A DNA stretch of 64,000 nt from Gonium pectorale (GCA_001584585.1 LSYV01000003.1:4272024-4336023), one strand, 5' to 3'. Shown: positions 1 through 11,994, counted from the stretch's first letter. Program-made: numbers and translations. Notes: generated from the sequence alone by a model not told the origin.

Positions 1-305
1 CCCTGCATGTTAGTTCGGCGGCGGTCTGCGGTGTGGGCCCAAAACCAGCGTGCGCTTTCCGAAGCGGCGTGCCAGCGCACGGGGTGTCCATTGGTGCCGA
101 TTTCTCTTGATACCTGGCAGCAGTGCAGCAAGCGAACCAGTGCAGCAGCGGTCAGAACCTCATAGCGCCACAGCATCTTGGACTGATGCTGCTTGTAGAA
201 ATATGAGCAGTGTACAACTGTGTGACGCCGGCCATGCCCCTCTCTGCGTCATGAACCGCCCTTGCCCACTTCCCCCTCTTAAATCTGTTTGCGCCGCGTA
301 CGCAG

Positions 306-404
306 TCGACGGGCATTGCCGAGGGCACCGCCGGCACCATCGCCACCGTCATCGGCGGCCTCCTGGGCATCGGCGTGCTCTTCTACCTTGGCACCAACAT
401 CTAA
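306..404 (+). CDS. 3'-terminal exon of an unidentified small membrane protein (partial)
   Basis: A good acceptor (GCCGCGTACGCAG) is followed by 32 codons and a TAA stop. The encoded tail is Gly-rich and strongly hydrophobic (it includes [21 protein letters not shown] split over the middle and end) and would form one membrane-spanning helix at the very C-terminus. Such a short C-terminal helix is common in small thylakoid or tail-anchored proteins, but I do not recognise the family. Upstream exons in positions 1-305 could not be identified with confidence, and the gene probably begins outside the window. TGTAA signals downstream at 1073 and 1356 fit a 3' UTR of this strand. Confidence 0.45.
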   Translation, partial: STGIAEGTAGTIATVIGGLLGIGVLFYLGTNI

Positions 405-1732
405 GCGGGCCCAGCTGTTGACCGCTGCGGGATGCAGCCTGGCAGGGCAGCCTCGGCAGGCTCCGGTGGCGGGCCGGGGAAGCCCCCGGTGGCTGTTTCG
501 TCCGCGGCTGCCGGGGCCGACTTCCCGCTGCTTCGATGCGCTCTCTGCGCCTGTTGAGGCGATCTTGGGGGCGCTGCACCCTTGGGGGGCGCCTTCCCCA
601 ATTACAATTTTCGGGACCCGGGATGGGGCGGTGCCACGCGCACCCCCGAGCTGCACAATCGGGCGGTGGGTGTGCGCTGGGGTGCCGGATCGAGGTTCTG
701 GTGGTGGAAGGGAGGGTTTGAGTGCCGCTGTTTTCGTGAGGCGTCGGCGTCGGCGCTTGCGTCGCCCCGCAGAGGGGTCGGCAAGGGCTGCCACGGCAGG
801 CCCGCGCCTGGGAGAGGCGGATTGGCATGTCGAGGCAGAGTCGTTGCGCCCCCCTCAACGTGCCCTTCGCCCAGCCCTCGTGAGTGGGCACCGTGTGTTT
901 GAGCTGTGTATAACACGTTGAAACGGGGCCCTGAACCAACCGTGACCCCAATGGCTTATGTGACTGGATACGTTCCGGTCGAGTCTCCCTCTTGTAGTGT
1001 ACAGTTGCACCTTGGGCTGTGGTTTTGCTAATGTATCATACAAGTATAACGGTCGTTTGCAACACATTCATCTGTAACATGGATGCCGCACGCATGCCCT
1101 GTCAAGGGGCTCGAAAGGGGAGCCAGCTCGCTGGGGTTGTGGGCGGAAGGACGAAGGGGAAGAAAGCCGGGGCCTCCTCTTCCGCAAGCCCAGCGTTTGA
1201 CACGCCGGTGCAGGCCTGTCAGCCGGCCCCCAGGATCAACCCGCAAGGTTCGTTGCATGGCCAGGGGGGCAAGGGGCGATGGAGGAGGTGGTGATGAGGG
1301 CAAGGGGCGCCTAGCTATGGTCACAGAGGCCGTCAGAAGCACACCTCACACAGGCTGTAAGCAGCTATAAATTGTATGGCGCAGCATCTTTGGCGCCATT
1401 GGTTAGGCTCTCCCCGCCCCCCGCCCGCTCCCCGCCCATGTCCATATGTGTCCCCGCCAACAGTTACCGCGCCGAAACCACCTTCGGAGCTTCGTCCTGG
1501 CTCTTCCTAGAAAAAAGCGTTTATTGTACGTTTGTTGATGCGTTAAGCTTAGCCACCGGCACGACTTCCAGTGTAGGCGAGCCACTTTGCCCAGCCACAC
1601 CGGTATCGGTATGAAACCAATTCGCTAGCATCCATATACACTCTACGTGTTCACATTCCTGCCGACATGTTATTAAACAAGCCGCCGGGTCTCGTCCCAT
1701 GGCCCTCCGACTGTCGTCGGCAGCTCGTCATC
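405..1732. other. Intergenic: 3' UTR of the left-edge gene and 5' region of the SET gene
   Basis: No convincing coding sequence. It contains algal TGTAA polyadenylation signals on the + strand at 1073-1077 and 1356-1360, and a TATA-like CTATAAATT at 1365-1373 that could serve the SET gene. An upstream in-frame ATG for the SET gene lies at 1667. Confidence 0.5.
1073..1077 (+). terminator. TGTAA polyadenylation signal
   Basis: TGTAA is the standard polyadenylation signal in volvocine algae. It lies about 670 bases after the stop at 404, on the same strand. Assignment to that gene is inference; a second TGTAA follows at 1356. Confidence 0.45.
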
Positions 1733-4700
1733 ATGGCCGCCGCCCGCGACGTCGGCAGCAGCGGTCGAGGTTCCGCCGGCCGGGGTGCAGCGGGGCGTTC
1801 TGGGCGGGGCGGCCGCGGAGATGGGCCGGCGTACGGAGACCGTGACCGCCATGGTCGCGGCGGACGCGGCGGGGCAGGTGGCGGTTTCGGTCGCGGGTTC
1901 GGCCGCGGACGCGGCCCCGCACAGGCCAATCGGGGGCGAGGTCGTGCCGCGGGCGGCCGCGGGCGGAGGCCGAGCCAGTGGGAGGACGAGGACTCGGGCG
2001 ACGAGGAGGATGACAGCGGCAGCGGCGGCGATGACTTTGTGGTCATCGGGCGTGCGGACCCGGCATCGCTGGCGGCGCTGCAGGTGGGCCGCCGTTCTTT
2101 GGACGACTCCAGAGTGTAAGGCGATGGGGACGCAACCGTGCCTGTGCGGCAGCGTTGGCGGCGCGGTGGAGTGCGAACGGTGCCCTGGAGAGGCAGGGAA
2201 GCGGGGTCTGGACCGCGCGAGCGAGGGAGCGGGCGTCGCCACAACCCGTCGTTTGAACTCTTCCTTGCGCCGCTCATCGGAGATCGGACTGTCACCGTCG
2301 TCAGGCGGGCGCCCTCATCCGCCGCCCGCGTGTGCGGCCTGCCGCGGCTGCTGCCGCCCTGCCCCCGACCCCCGTGCCCCCGAGGCCTGCGCTCACATGC
2401 TCGGCTGCACCCAACCTCGTGGTACTGTATGGGTCCCGTCTCGGCTGCTGCTGACCCTGCAGGCCCAAGCCAAGGCCGGCGCGGCCGGCGCGCCCCCCGG
2501 CGGCGGCGCCGCCGCTGCAGGCGCAGGCCCCAAGACCGGCGCCGCTGTGGCGGCGGCAGCTGACCCGCTGGATGGATCCAGGTTCTGGATCGAGGCCAGC
2601 GGCATTGATGACCTGGACGAGGAGGACGAGGATGAGGACGGGGAGGAGGGCGAGGACGGCATGGGGCCCGACGAGGAGGTGGAGGAGGACCTGCCCAAGG
2701 TGCGGTGCGATACGGGGGAAGGTCTGGGTCGGTGGTCACTGGTTGCATTATCGGGCCATGATTGGCGGAACATGGCCTGAGGTTTGGGTCGTTAGGTCGA
2801 AGCAAAGCGGGCGCTTCTATGCCGATCCGGTGCCTGCAGCGTCAACATGCCGGCAGCTGGCCCTCTTGCACTTCGCTGTGTTGCTGTTGCTGCTGGTGCA
2901 TGCCACTGATTTCCACCGAGGAGATTACGGGTCTGGGGTCTGGGGTCTGGGGTCTGGGGTCTGGGGTCTGGGGTCTGGGGTCTGGGGGCTGGGGGCTGGG
3001 GGCTGGGTCACACGGGCTCCCTTCGAACCATTCCCCTCCACCCTCTTTCCCCTCAGACGACCGAGGAGTTGCTGGAGAACATGCGGCGCCTGGGTTTCTC
3101 GCTGGCGGATGCCGAGCCACCTCGCCAGCAGCAGCAGCAGCAGCAGCAAGAAGAAGGGGCTGCCGATGGGAAGGAACAAGAGGCGGCGGAGGCGACACCG
3201 TCCCCGGCCGCCAGCCGTGGCGGCGGCGGCGGTGCGGCGCTGGCCCTCCGTGAACTGCAAGACACCTTTATTGCCACCCTCAAAGCCCCCAGGTGCGTCA
3301 TACATAACACATGTTGTACGGCTGTGCATAGTGGCGGACCGGGGGTCTGGCCCAACCGCTTCCAGGCGCATCTGCGTACTTGCCAGCTTCCTTTGCCCCC
3401 CCACCCCCCACCCCGTCCACTCCCCAGCCTGCCGCCGTGGTACCTGGGACCCGTGGAGGTGGTGGAGTCCGCTCCAGAGGCTGCCGGCGGCTCCCACGGC
3501 CGCGGGGCAAGGCGGGGCAGGGCGCGTGGCGGCGCCGGCGCAGCCACAGACACAGTCGCCGCCAGCCAGCCAGACGGCGCCGCCGCCGTGACCGCCGCCG
3601 CCGCCGCTGCCGCTGCCGGTGGCGAGCCGAGGCGTCGCGGCTTTGCGCTCAAGGTGACGCGGGCGGTGGCGGCGGGGGAGCTGCTGGCGGTATCGCTGCC
3701 GCTGGCGATTCGCTACTGCCGCCGCGGCACCACCCCGGAGAACGAGGAGCTCGCGGACATGATGATGGCAGCGGGGCCGCTGGCCACGGCGGCAGCGGCA
3801 GGAGGCGTCGAGGGGCGGAGGGCCAAGGGCAGGGTGGAGGCGGCACCGGCGGCTCCCGCAGGCGCTCCCGTAAACCGCTTCGCCGGCCTGACGGACCTGC
3901 AGCAGAGCCTGCTTGGGCGGCTGTGGCGGGGACACAGGCCGGGGGCGGCGGCGTCGGCGGCGCCGGCGCCAGCGAGTCCCGCGAAGGACGCCACTGGCCC
4001 CGGCGGCGGCCACGGTGGCGGCGGTCCGGTGAAGCGGCAGTTCCTTCAGCTCGTGGCCGCGTCGGCGGCGGACGCGGCGGCGCCTCGCTCCCCTCCGCTG
4101 CTGTCGGCGGATGAGCTGTACCGTGTGGTCAACCTGAACTGCCTTGGGGAGGACTTCCAGGTTTGGGTTTCCGCGGGTTCCATTCCGTGGGAGCTGTTGG
4201 TGACCTGGGGCCCGTCCGCTAGCTGGATCTAGGAGTGGATGTCTGGGGTAGTTCGGAAACCAGTTCGTGTAGAGTGGGGTTGCAGATCTGCAAGTGCGAC
4301 GGGGTAGCGGCTTTCAAGAGCTATTCATATGGCCAGGAGTGAGATCAGGCTGGCCGTCTGCCGGAGGATCGAGGGGAGTCTGGGGACCGACCGTCCCCTG
4401 CCCCCGCCGTCCAACACGGCGGTCCCGCGGCCCTCGTGCCTCATATGGTTGCACAGGACCTGGCGCTGTGCACGCTGCGCGGCGAGCGACCCGCGGGTCA
4501 CATCGCGCTGTGGCCCGAGGCCGCCTTCGCCGCCCACTCCTGCGCGCCCAACGCCACGGCCTACGCGCTCGGGGACCGGCTCATCGTGCGCGCCGCGGCA
4601 GACCTGGCCAGCGGTGCGTCGCGTGTCGGGAGGCTGGGTGGCTGGGCGGCTTCATGGTGACCCGCCGTTTGGGTCGGGTGGAGTCCGGCGCTGGGCGCTG

Positions 4701-6432
4701 CGGCGAGGGCACGCGCGCCGTTTTGTGGTTCGGGTGGGATGCTTTGGGAATGGCCTTGCGGCTGGGCGGGCTTCCCGCACACTGCCCCGGAGCTAAGTTG
4801 CACGACAGCCCAACCGCCGGCTCACGCAGGGCAATGGGAGCAACCGCGCCCACCCGCCATGCCGCGTGCTCAGCTTGCTGTGTCTGACAGAGGGGCCTTC
4901 GGATGCCCCAGCGATCAGTGAGCGCCCCCTCTGCTGCGCTGGTGGGTCGGTGGGTCGCAGGCACTGCCGTGTCCCTCAACTGGCTGGGCTCACTGCTGAC
5001 GTCGCCGCTCGAGGTACGGCGCCAGGAGCTGCGGCACCAGTACGGATTCACGTGCGGATGCGCAAGGTGTACGGCGGAGGCCAGGTGCGGGGGGTGGGCT
5101 GCAGGGGTTGCAGCGGGCGGCCGAGGGGCGGGGAGCTCGGAGGGCCGCTCGGAAGGCCCCGACCCCTGGCCACGCCGGTGAAGCCCGGGCGGGCTTTCGG
5201 CCAACGGGGATTGGGAGCCTGGGACAGCCCCGCTTAGGTCCCATGCGTGTCCCTTGGTCCGCACTTCTCCGTTGCGCCGCGCACTGTCCCGGTGTGTTCG
5301 CCAAACGGCGGCGCAGGCCCTTTGCCGTGCTCCCCACCTCCCCGCCGAGTCTGGGCTTGCCCACCCCCTCCGCGGGGTCCCGGCGTCACCCCCTGGTTGT
5401 GCCCCGTGCGCCCCCCACCCCCCACCCCCCACCCCATCCGCATCCCGCGGCCCCCTCCCAACCCGCGCGACCCCCCTCATCCCTCCCCTCCCCCCCCGCA
5501 CTCCCCCGCAGCTTCGAGGGCGGTGACCTGGCCTCATTCATCAGCTCCACCTACGACGCCTGCCAGTCGCTGGCGCCCGCCCTGGACGCCGCCATCCGGC
5601 TGGGCGACATGGGCGCGGTGGCGGAGGCGCGCGAGCGGCTGGCGGGCTGGCAGGAGGTGCTAGAGGGCGAGCTGCGCGGGGTGGCCAACACACGGACGCG
5701 CAAGTGGCTGAGGGTACGGGCGACGGGGCCGGGGTCGGGGCCGGGGCAGGGCCGGGGCCAGCGCAGGGCCGGGGCCAGGGCAGGGCCGGGGCCAGGGCGG
5801 GGTGGCACATCCTGGCGAGAGCCTGCGGGTGGAACTTCAGCACGCGAGCCCAGTCCGAGAGCACCTTGAGACCACCTCCACCCGCACCTCGCCCTCTGCT
5901 ACGCTGACGGTGCGGCTGCGCTGCCGCCTTGGCCGTTCATCGTACGGCACCGCAGGCAAGCTCGTACGACCTGTACGACCTGATCAGCCTCTGCGCGGAC
6001 GAGCTGGCGGCGGCGGCGGCGCTTGGCATACCGATTCCCCGGCCAGGCGACCCTCCTGCCGCCGCCGGCGGCGGCGCCGCCACGCCACCACGGCCTCCGC
6101 GGCCTCCACGTGGCGGCGGCGGCGCCGTTGAGCACGTGGTGGAGACCGAGGCGCTGGTGCAGTGCTGCCGCATCCTGGAGTCGGTCGCCCCGGGCAGCGA
6201 CCCCCACGTGGTGCTGGCGGCGGAGGCGGTGATGCGCTGCCTGGAGAGGTTCGGCCCCAGCCACGACGAGTACAAGCAGGTCCGCGCCGCCGCGGCGCGC
6301 GCCTACCGCGCGAGGTACGGCAACGTGGCGCCGCCGGTCCTGGAGCAGCTGCTGGCGGCGCGGCTGGCGGCTGAGGCGGATGCGGCGGAGGAGGGGGAGG
6401 AGGACGAAGAGGGGGAGGCGGACGAGGCGTGA
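1733..6432 (+). CDS. SMYD-like SET-domain protein (putative lysine methyltransferase), 8 exons, 838 aa
   Basis: Exons 1733-2083, 2463-2699, 3057-3292, 3428-4160, 4457-4613, 4961-5084, 5512-5713 and 5956-6432 join in frame. Residues 1-80 are RGG/GR-rich with an acidic tract behind; another acidic run and a Gln-8 run follow. The SET core begins near residue 346 (GFALKVTRAVAAGELLAV), resumes with the HSCAPN motif (546-551), which contributes to the SAM site, and closes with a post-SET zinc motif CGCARC (603-608). The C-terminal 160 residues look helical. This order matches SMYD/ATXR2-type protein lysine methyltransferases, but no MYND zinc finger is visible. ATG 1733 is preferred over the in-frame ATG at 1667 because its context (CATCATGGCC) is better. 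The substrate is unknown; the RGG head suggests RNA or protein contacts. Confidence 0.8.
2931..3007. repeat. (TCTGGGG)n minisatellite in an intron
   Basis: A 7-bp unit is repeated about nine to eleven times in the second intron of the SET gene, drifting to GCTGGGG-type units at its right end. All G-runs are on the + strand, so the transcript's intron would be G-rich. Confidence 0.9.
5724..5802. repeat. GGGCCGGGGC-type G-rich minisatellite in an intron
   Basis: Imperfect tandem GGGCCGGGG/GGCAGGGCC units start about ten bases after the donor of the seventh SET-gene intron. It is G-rich on the transcribed-sense strand, like the 2931-3007 array in the same gene. Confidence 0.8.
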
Positions 6433-9400
6433 TGGCGGTGTGGTGGCCAGGAGCGGCCGTGCTGGCGCGCGCGAGCCGTCCTTGGTCCGGGTTGGAAGGC
6501 GGGAGCGGCGGTCCACGGGAGACCCGCAGTCGTGGCAGAGCCCGGAGCTGTCGTTTTCCGTTTGTTTGCACGGCCGCTGGCAGTCGCTTGTTTGGCTCGC
6601 TGATGGACTCCCTGGTGGTCGCCAGTCGCGGGGCGCGGCCTGTTACACAAAACCTTCGGCCGTTCCGTGCCTTGGCGAACATGGGGGCTGGCATAGGGGT
6701 CGCTGGTGACATGCTTGATGGCACTCGCGCCGGGTGCCTCATGCAGCGGAGCCTCATGTGCCTGGCGCCGGTGGCTGGTGCCCCTAGGCCAATACCACAG
6801 CCCACATCCCTGTGTGGCCGCATCCCCTGGATGCAGCCCGACTGCGGGTAACCTGTAACCTGCACAGGTTCCCGAAGGCCCTTTCCACCCTTTCCAGAGG
6901 CAGCCGGCTGCCGGCTGGGAGGCCCGGCAGCCAGGGCGCCCGCCCCGCGAAGAGGGTGCCCACGGGTGTCCACGACGCAGCAGCAGGTGAGGTTGCTACA
7001 CCACCTCGGGTGGTATGCGGCGCGGAACAGGGAAGAGCCGCCAGCCCCTGCAATGCCGATACGGTTACACTACAACTTGCGCTACTGGTTAAGGACTGGC
7101 AGAGTACGGCAACGCAGCTTGCACGTGGCGACCGCAGTGGCGCAGTGGCTCGCCGTACGCTCTGTGTCCGCACGCACCGCCCGGGGCCGCTTACTGCTGA
7201 CCGCCAGGCCCTTGTACCCCCGAGCGCCCTAGATAGACCCAGGACACCAGCGCACTGCGCAATGCCGCGGCCAGCGGCCACCGCAGCCAGCACGACGGCC
7301 GCCCCGCCCTCGCCTCCGCTGCAGCGTGCCTACGCGGCCGCCTGCCCCCCTCACAACCGCCGCTCCAGTGCAGTAAAAAAGAGAACCAGTGCAGCCCGCA
7401 GTGCAGCCCGCAACAAACAGTTTGCGAATGGGATTTGCCTGGACTTGCCGGACTCCTCAGACTGTGTTGGAAAGGGTAGAAGGGGCGCATCATTTGCAAC
7501 AGCTACCGCGACGGCGTTGACTGTTATGTGCAAATCAATGGAACCGCTAGCGTGGAACCCTCCGCACAAGCCCTGCCAGAAAGGTCCGGTTCCGCGCCGC
7601 ACGCCCGCACCCCTGCCGGCCCGCATGCACCGCAGGACCCCACAACCAAAGCGCTCCCGCTCACGGCGCCCCACGGCACCACACGCACGCACGCACCGGC
7701 GGGAGCGCCCTGTTTCCTGCACTCCGTATAGCATGCATAATGCAGGAACGCCCGCCCGACCAGCCGTCAACATGGCAGGGTGCCAGCAGCCGCAGGAGGA
7801 CCCTGGACGGGATGACTAGAAGAAGCCCCCTCAGGGCAAGACCGTCGCCCTGAGGGGCATATAGGACGCTCACTATGGCCGTCAAAGGAAAAATACACGC
7901 ATGCCGCGCCTCAATCGCCAGTCGGTCAAACAACCGACCGGCCGGCGGCAGACGGCGGCAGCCGACTGCACGCACCCAGCAGAGAAAATACCAAGTGCGG
8001 AATCAATGCCCAGTTAGCCGCCTGCGCTTGCGCTCCAACAGCGCTAGCCTCACGCGCCAGCCAGGGCCCTGTTATGTCATGCCCGGACATGTCTGCCCGG
8101 CCGGGTTGGGTTACAGCACTGCAGCAGGTCGCCGCAGCGCGCCCGCGCCCGCGCATGCCCGTCAGTCAACGCCCCCACAGGCCGTGCTGCACCAGGGCAG
8201 CCGCACAGCACGCGTACCCGTACATGCGCCCGCGCCGGCATGCATTCATAAAAAACGATAACCAGAAACGGGGATGTATGTATTCATACATACATGCGTG
8301 CACGTGCGCATGCACGCCAGAACCGCGGATAGGACGAGGGCAACTGCAGGCGTCGCGCCGTGCAACTGTTGCCGTACAACTGTCGTCGCTGCGCTGGGCT
8401 CAGGTAGAGGGCCCCTGCCGCCGGCAACTGACGGACGCGCTCGATAATCGAAAAGGGGCCGCCTATGGCCCGATGCGCGCAGGTATGCACATCGATAGAT
8501 GCCGATAAACAATCAAGAGCCCGAGCAGGGAGCTGCAGGCCATGCTGGTGGCTAGGCTCCTCGCCCTATGGGATGCACTAAAGGAGCCACTCAGTTGCAA
8601 TAAAAGCGCGGTGGCGTGCGCCACTGTTATATGAAGAGATGAAGGGACTCGAAGGAAAAACGGCGGCGGCACCGCCGTACAAAAACGTAAAAATGGTATG
8701 AACAAATGCATAGGCCCCGCCACAGGCGGCGTACGTCCCATGATGGCGCCTCACAGCGACGCGTGGCCGACATGCTTAGAGTGCTAGCACCCCTGGCCAA
8801 GCAAGCAAGCGCAAGCGCGCTGCACTGGAGACATGGTCCACCCAGTCTGTTGTCGTGTGCCACCGCCGGCACCGGCAACTGGGCCCTGATGGGGCGGTGC
8901 CACGATCCGGCCTGAAACACCTTTGAGCCCTGATAGCTTGCTCGTCACATGGTCGCAAAGAGGGGCTGCCTTTAGCGATGTTGTGCGTCTGTATGCGAGA
9001 TAATGCATATTCGTACCCAAAACGTACCGTCTCACAACTCTCAGTCGTGGCCAACGTTTAGCGGCGTTCCCCGTCGTCTGCATGAGCACGAACCCAAACA
9101 TGCACGGAATGGATCCTCCGCTCCACAAGAGGGCAGAGTGCAACCGATTTCTCTCACATGCAGAGCGCTCTCCCTCCTCTTGATGCTCAACGTAGTTCCT
9201 CGTACAAAACGTGCAGATGAGGCAATTGCGGTGTACGGCGCACAGCCATAGGGCGCAGTTTCAATCCACCCGCCATGCCCGCCCTCCCCTCCCCTCGCCC
9301 GCTGGCATTGCAAAAACATAGCTCAACACATCCTTCAATTTTCCATGTCCTGTCAAACGCACAAGGGTGTTTGTTCGACACTGCTTCTCCGTCCAATTGC

Positions 9401-9725
9401 AGAGGAAAGACCTGCTACAAGCGAAAGACGCGCCCCAGCCGCAACGCACCTCGGTGGCTCGCTTCGCAGCGAGTCCGCGCCTTTTGCCCGAGCGAGTAAC
9501 GGCGTTGTCAGGCCCTCACAGCATGCAGACCCGCCTACTACACACGCCACTCGCCAGCTCTCTTGCCGGGTAGCTCGCACCGGTCATGCACCCGCATGCG
9601 TCGAGCCAGCCAGGGCAGGGAGGGGAGGCTGGGCGCGCCCGCGCTTCCACTGCACGATCCGTGCGGGATCGTGACCTGAGGTGCAGCGACACGATACTCA
9701 AATCCCTACAAGGCTGCGCGGCCCC
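6433..9725. other. Long gene-poor interval
   Basis: The left part is the SET-gene 3' UTR, with TGTAA at 6854-6858. No ORF here has a recognisable domain or a consistent exon structure. The longest frame (6812-7819, +) starts at GTG and is Arg/Ala/Pro-rich in the way random GC-rich DNA is. It contains a small palindrome at 8274-8295 and the 3' flank of the minus-strand kinase. I see nothing else. Confidence 0.5.
8274..8295. repeat. Palindrome, 10-bp arms, 2-base loop
   Basis: ATGTATGTAT, then TC, then ATACATACAT: perfect arms in an intergenic stretch rich in CATGCA/GTGCAC steps. Probably a simple-sequence palindrome; no function is assigned. Confidence 0.7.
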
Positions 9726-11182
9726 TCACAGCGCCGCCTCAGCCACATGCGCCTGCTCCCGTGAGCCGCTGCTGCTGCTGGGGCCGCCGCCGCCGCTCCC
9801 ACACGCCGCCGCCTTGTCCCGGCACCGCCTGGCGGTGCGCTCCCTCGTCCACACCTCCCCCAGAAGCTGCCTCGCCACATCATCCATGTTGGGGCGGCGC
9901 TCGGGGCAGGGGTCGGTGCAGGCGCGGCCGAGCTGAGTGACCCACGGGTCGATCCAGGGTGGCCAGTCGAGCCGCCGCTCGCCGCTCGCCAGTCCCACCA
10001 TGAGCTGCACCTGGCGCAGGTCCTGTGGTGGTGGGTGGTGACGGGTGGCGGCGGGCAAAGGGGCCGGCTTGAGGTTGGTCGATGAGCCGACCCGTGGCAC
10101 TTCCGGGCAGACGCGCCACGCTAACGAGCCAACAGCCAACTGCAAGCTACCGACCGACTCCTGAGTGAAGCAGTGGAGGGATGACCGGCGGGGTTGGGCT
10201 CGGAACCAACCTCAAAGGGCTGGCGGCCGGTCGCCATGTGCCACAGCATCACGCCGTACGAGTGTACGTGGGCTTTGCTTGGGGTTGCCGGTGTCATGAC
10301 GTATCGTGTAACGTGCATATGGCGGACAGCTGGCGCACACCAGGTATGCACGTCATATGCACGTTACACGATACGTCATGGCAATGCCTTCCCAAGTTGC
10401 TTTGACTTTATCTGCTTCCCGCCTAGGTCGCTTCGGCAAGCAGTGGCCCTGCCGTACCGGTGCCATGTATGCCATCGCCCCCCATCCAGACGAGCCGGAG
10501 GCCGGGCGGCGGCTGGTGCTTGCGTCCGGGGTGGAAAGGCCAAAGTCCACGATTTTGCAGCAGAAGCCCCACGCTGAGTTGGCGCAGCTGCGGTGGGGAC
10601 AGTTGGGAGGCTGGTGGGCGGTTCGAGCCGTACAGGGTATGTGCAGCGCCACAAGGCGGACGAGGCGTTGGAGCCCCCAAGACTCCAGGAGCGCTGCAGG
10701 GCCCCCCCTGTCGCACCTCTTGAGGAGCACGTTGCGCGGCGTGAGGTCGCCGTGGGCCAAATCTGCACGCAATTGGGACGGGTGGAAGGGAGGGACTAGA
10801 ACGAGGGGCGGAGGTGGCTGTAGCAGTGGCCTGGGTTCCTGCTGCCTGGCAGTGAGCAACGGCCACGGCCACGGCCACGGCAGCGGCCGCTCCCCAACCC
10901 GCATGCGCCACCCAACACGTTGTTATGCGGCCTCAGCGGCCGACCCACCTAGAGAGTGGAGGTACGCCAGGCCCTGCGCCACCTCAAGCTGCTTCGCGTC
11001 CCACGTTTCCCGCCCTGCGCCGCGCCCCGTTTCCAGCTCACGACGCACCGGTCCATGATGATGGTGGTCAGAAACTTGCCCGGCGCCGCACCCAGCCGCC
11101 GCAGCTCCCGCCACAGCAGCGAGCCCTGCCGCCGCTGCTCCAGGAGCTCTGCCTCGGCCTCCGCCTCCGCCTCGGCTGCGCC
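9726..11182 (-). pseudogene. Protein kinase catalytic domain, incomplete and possibly degenerate
   Basis: Read on the minus strand. Exon from 11182 (ends near ...FLTTIIMDR); exon ending at 10949 with helix E (EVAQGLAYLHSL); exon 10762-10717 with the catalytic loop HGDLTPRNVLL; exon 10587-10458 with KIVDFGLS (DFG present) and YMAP; exon ending at 10211 with helix F (SYGVMLWHMATGRQPFE); final exon 10022-9726 with the helix G-I region (ERRPNMDDVARQL). From 10949 to 10458 the junctions keep frame. It resembles the TKL-like kinases abundant in volvocine algae. Problems: no glycine loop or VAIK lysine was found, the first two exons differ in frame, and the 5' edge of the helix F exon lies in a perfect inverted repeat, so the APE-helix F link cannot be joined. 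It is either a pseudogene or a gene whose 5' half I could not recover. Confidence 0.6.
10295..10380. repeat. Perfect 26-bp inverted repeat with 34-base loop
   Basis: Arms 10295-10320 (CATGACGTATCGTGTAACGT and six more bases) and 10355-10380 are exact reverse complements. The loop contains a further copy of TATGCACGT at 10345-10353. It sits where the kinase should pass from its APE region to helix F. Confidence 0.95.
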
Positions 11183-11954
11183 CTAGGACCCGACCTCGGC
11201 CTGCAGCTCCGCCTCGATCTGGAGCAGAGCCCAGTCGGAGCCCATGCCGGTGCCAGAGACTCGTGGCCCCTGCTCGCCGCAGCCACCGGCCTGGCCTCCG
11301 CAGCATCCGCACCCGCGACGCGACGCGCAACCGCAGCAGCAGGCCGCAGCAACGCACGCGTCTAGCTGCGCGGCCACCGCGGCAGAGCCGGCGCCACTGT
11401 CGCTGCCGTTCTGGCGGCGGCCTCCCCGATCTCTGTGGCCTTCACGACCGCCGCCATAGCCACAGCTGGCTGCTGCCTGTCGGAGGCACACGGACCGAGC
11501 CCGGGCGCTGCCCCCGCAGCCCCTTCCGCTACTGCGGCGGCATTGCAGGCCCCTTTGCCTCCACCCGTCGCGGCCTCTGCGGCCTTCATGTTCAGATGCT
11601 GGTGGCCATGGACGGCGGGGACCCGGGCCGTTGCCGCGACGACGGCGGCGGTGCGCAGTGCCGGGAGCAAGGCAGCCGCGCTGCGGGGGTCGGCGCTGAT
11701 GATGGCAGACCTGGCGGTGGTGCGGGTGCGGTTGGTGGTGCGGACGGCAGCAGCAATCACGGGCTCCCCATGAGTGGTCGCGGGCTCGTCAGGCGGAAGC
11801 TGGCGGGCTGCCACGGCAGCGGTCACCGCCGGGGCCGCCAGGGGTAGCGCTGCGACTAGGATAGGCTTCAGCTTGGATCGTGTGTCCACGTGGCACTTGG
11901 GCAGCTGCTCTTCGGAGGAGGGCTTGCGTACGCAGGGCTGCGCAGGTGGCATAC

Positions 11955-11994
11955 ATACACGCCCGAAGGCTCGACGTTTCCAATAGGGCGGGCG
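11955..11994 (-). repeat. Dispersed ~40-bp element, copy 1
   Basis: On the minus strand it reads CGCCCGCCC, two variable bases, TTGGAAACGTCG, then GAGCCTTCGGGCGTGTATG. It shares the invariant TGGAAACGTCG core and GC-rich left side with copies at 16726 and 17089. Function unknown; it may be the end of a mobile element or a shared promoter block. Confidence 0.7.

Noticed and set aside
2306..2420. Cys-rich stretch that might be a MYND finger in the SET gene
   Set aside because: It lies in the first intron of the consistent model and lacks the MYND Cys/His spacing.
1651..2805. 384-codon minus-strand frame
   Set aside because: Antisense shadow of the RGG/acidic exons of the SET gene; Arg/Pro repeats only.
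6812..7819. 335-codon + frame
   Set aside because: Starts at GTG, no motif, Arg/Ala/Pro-rich, and crosses the SET-gene 3' UTR.
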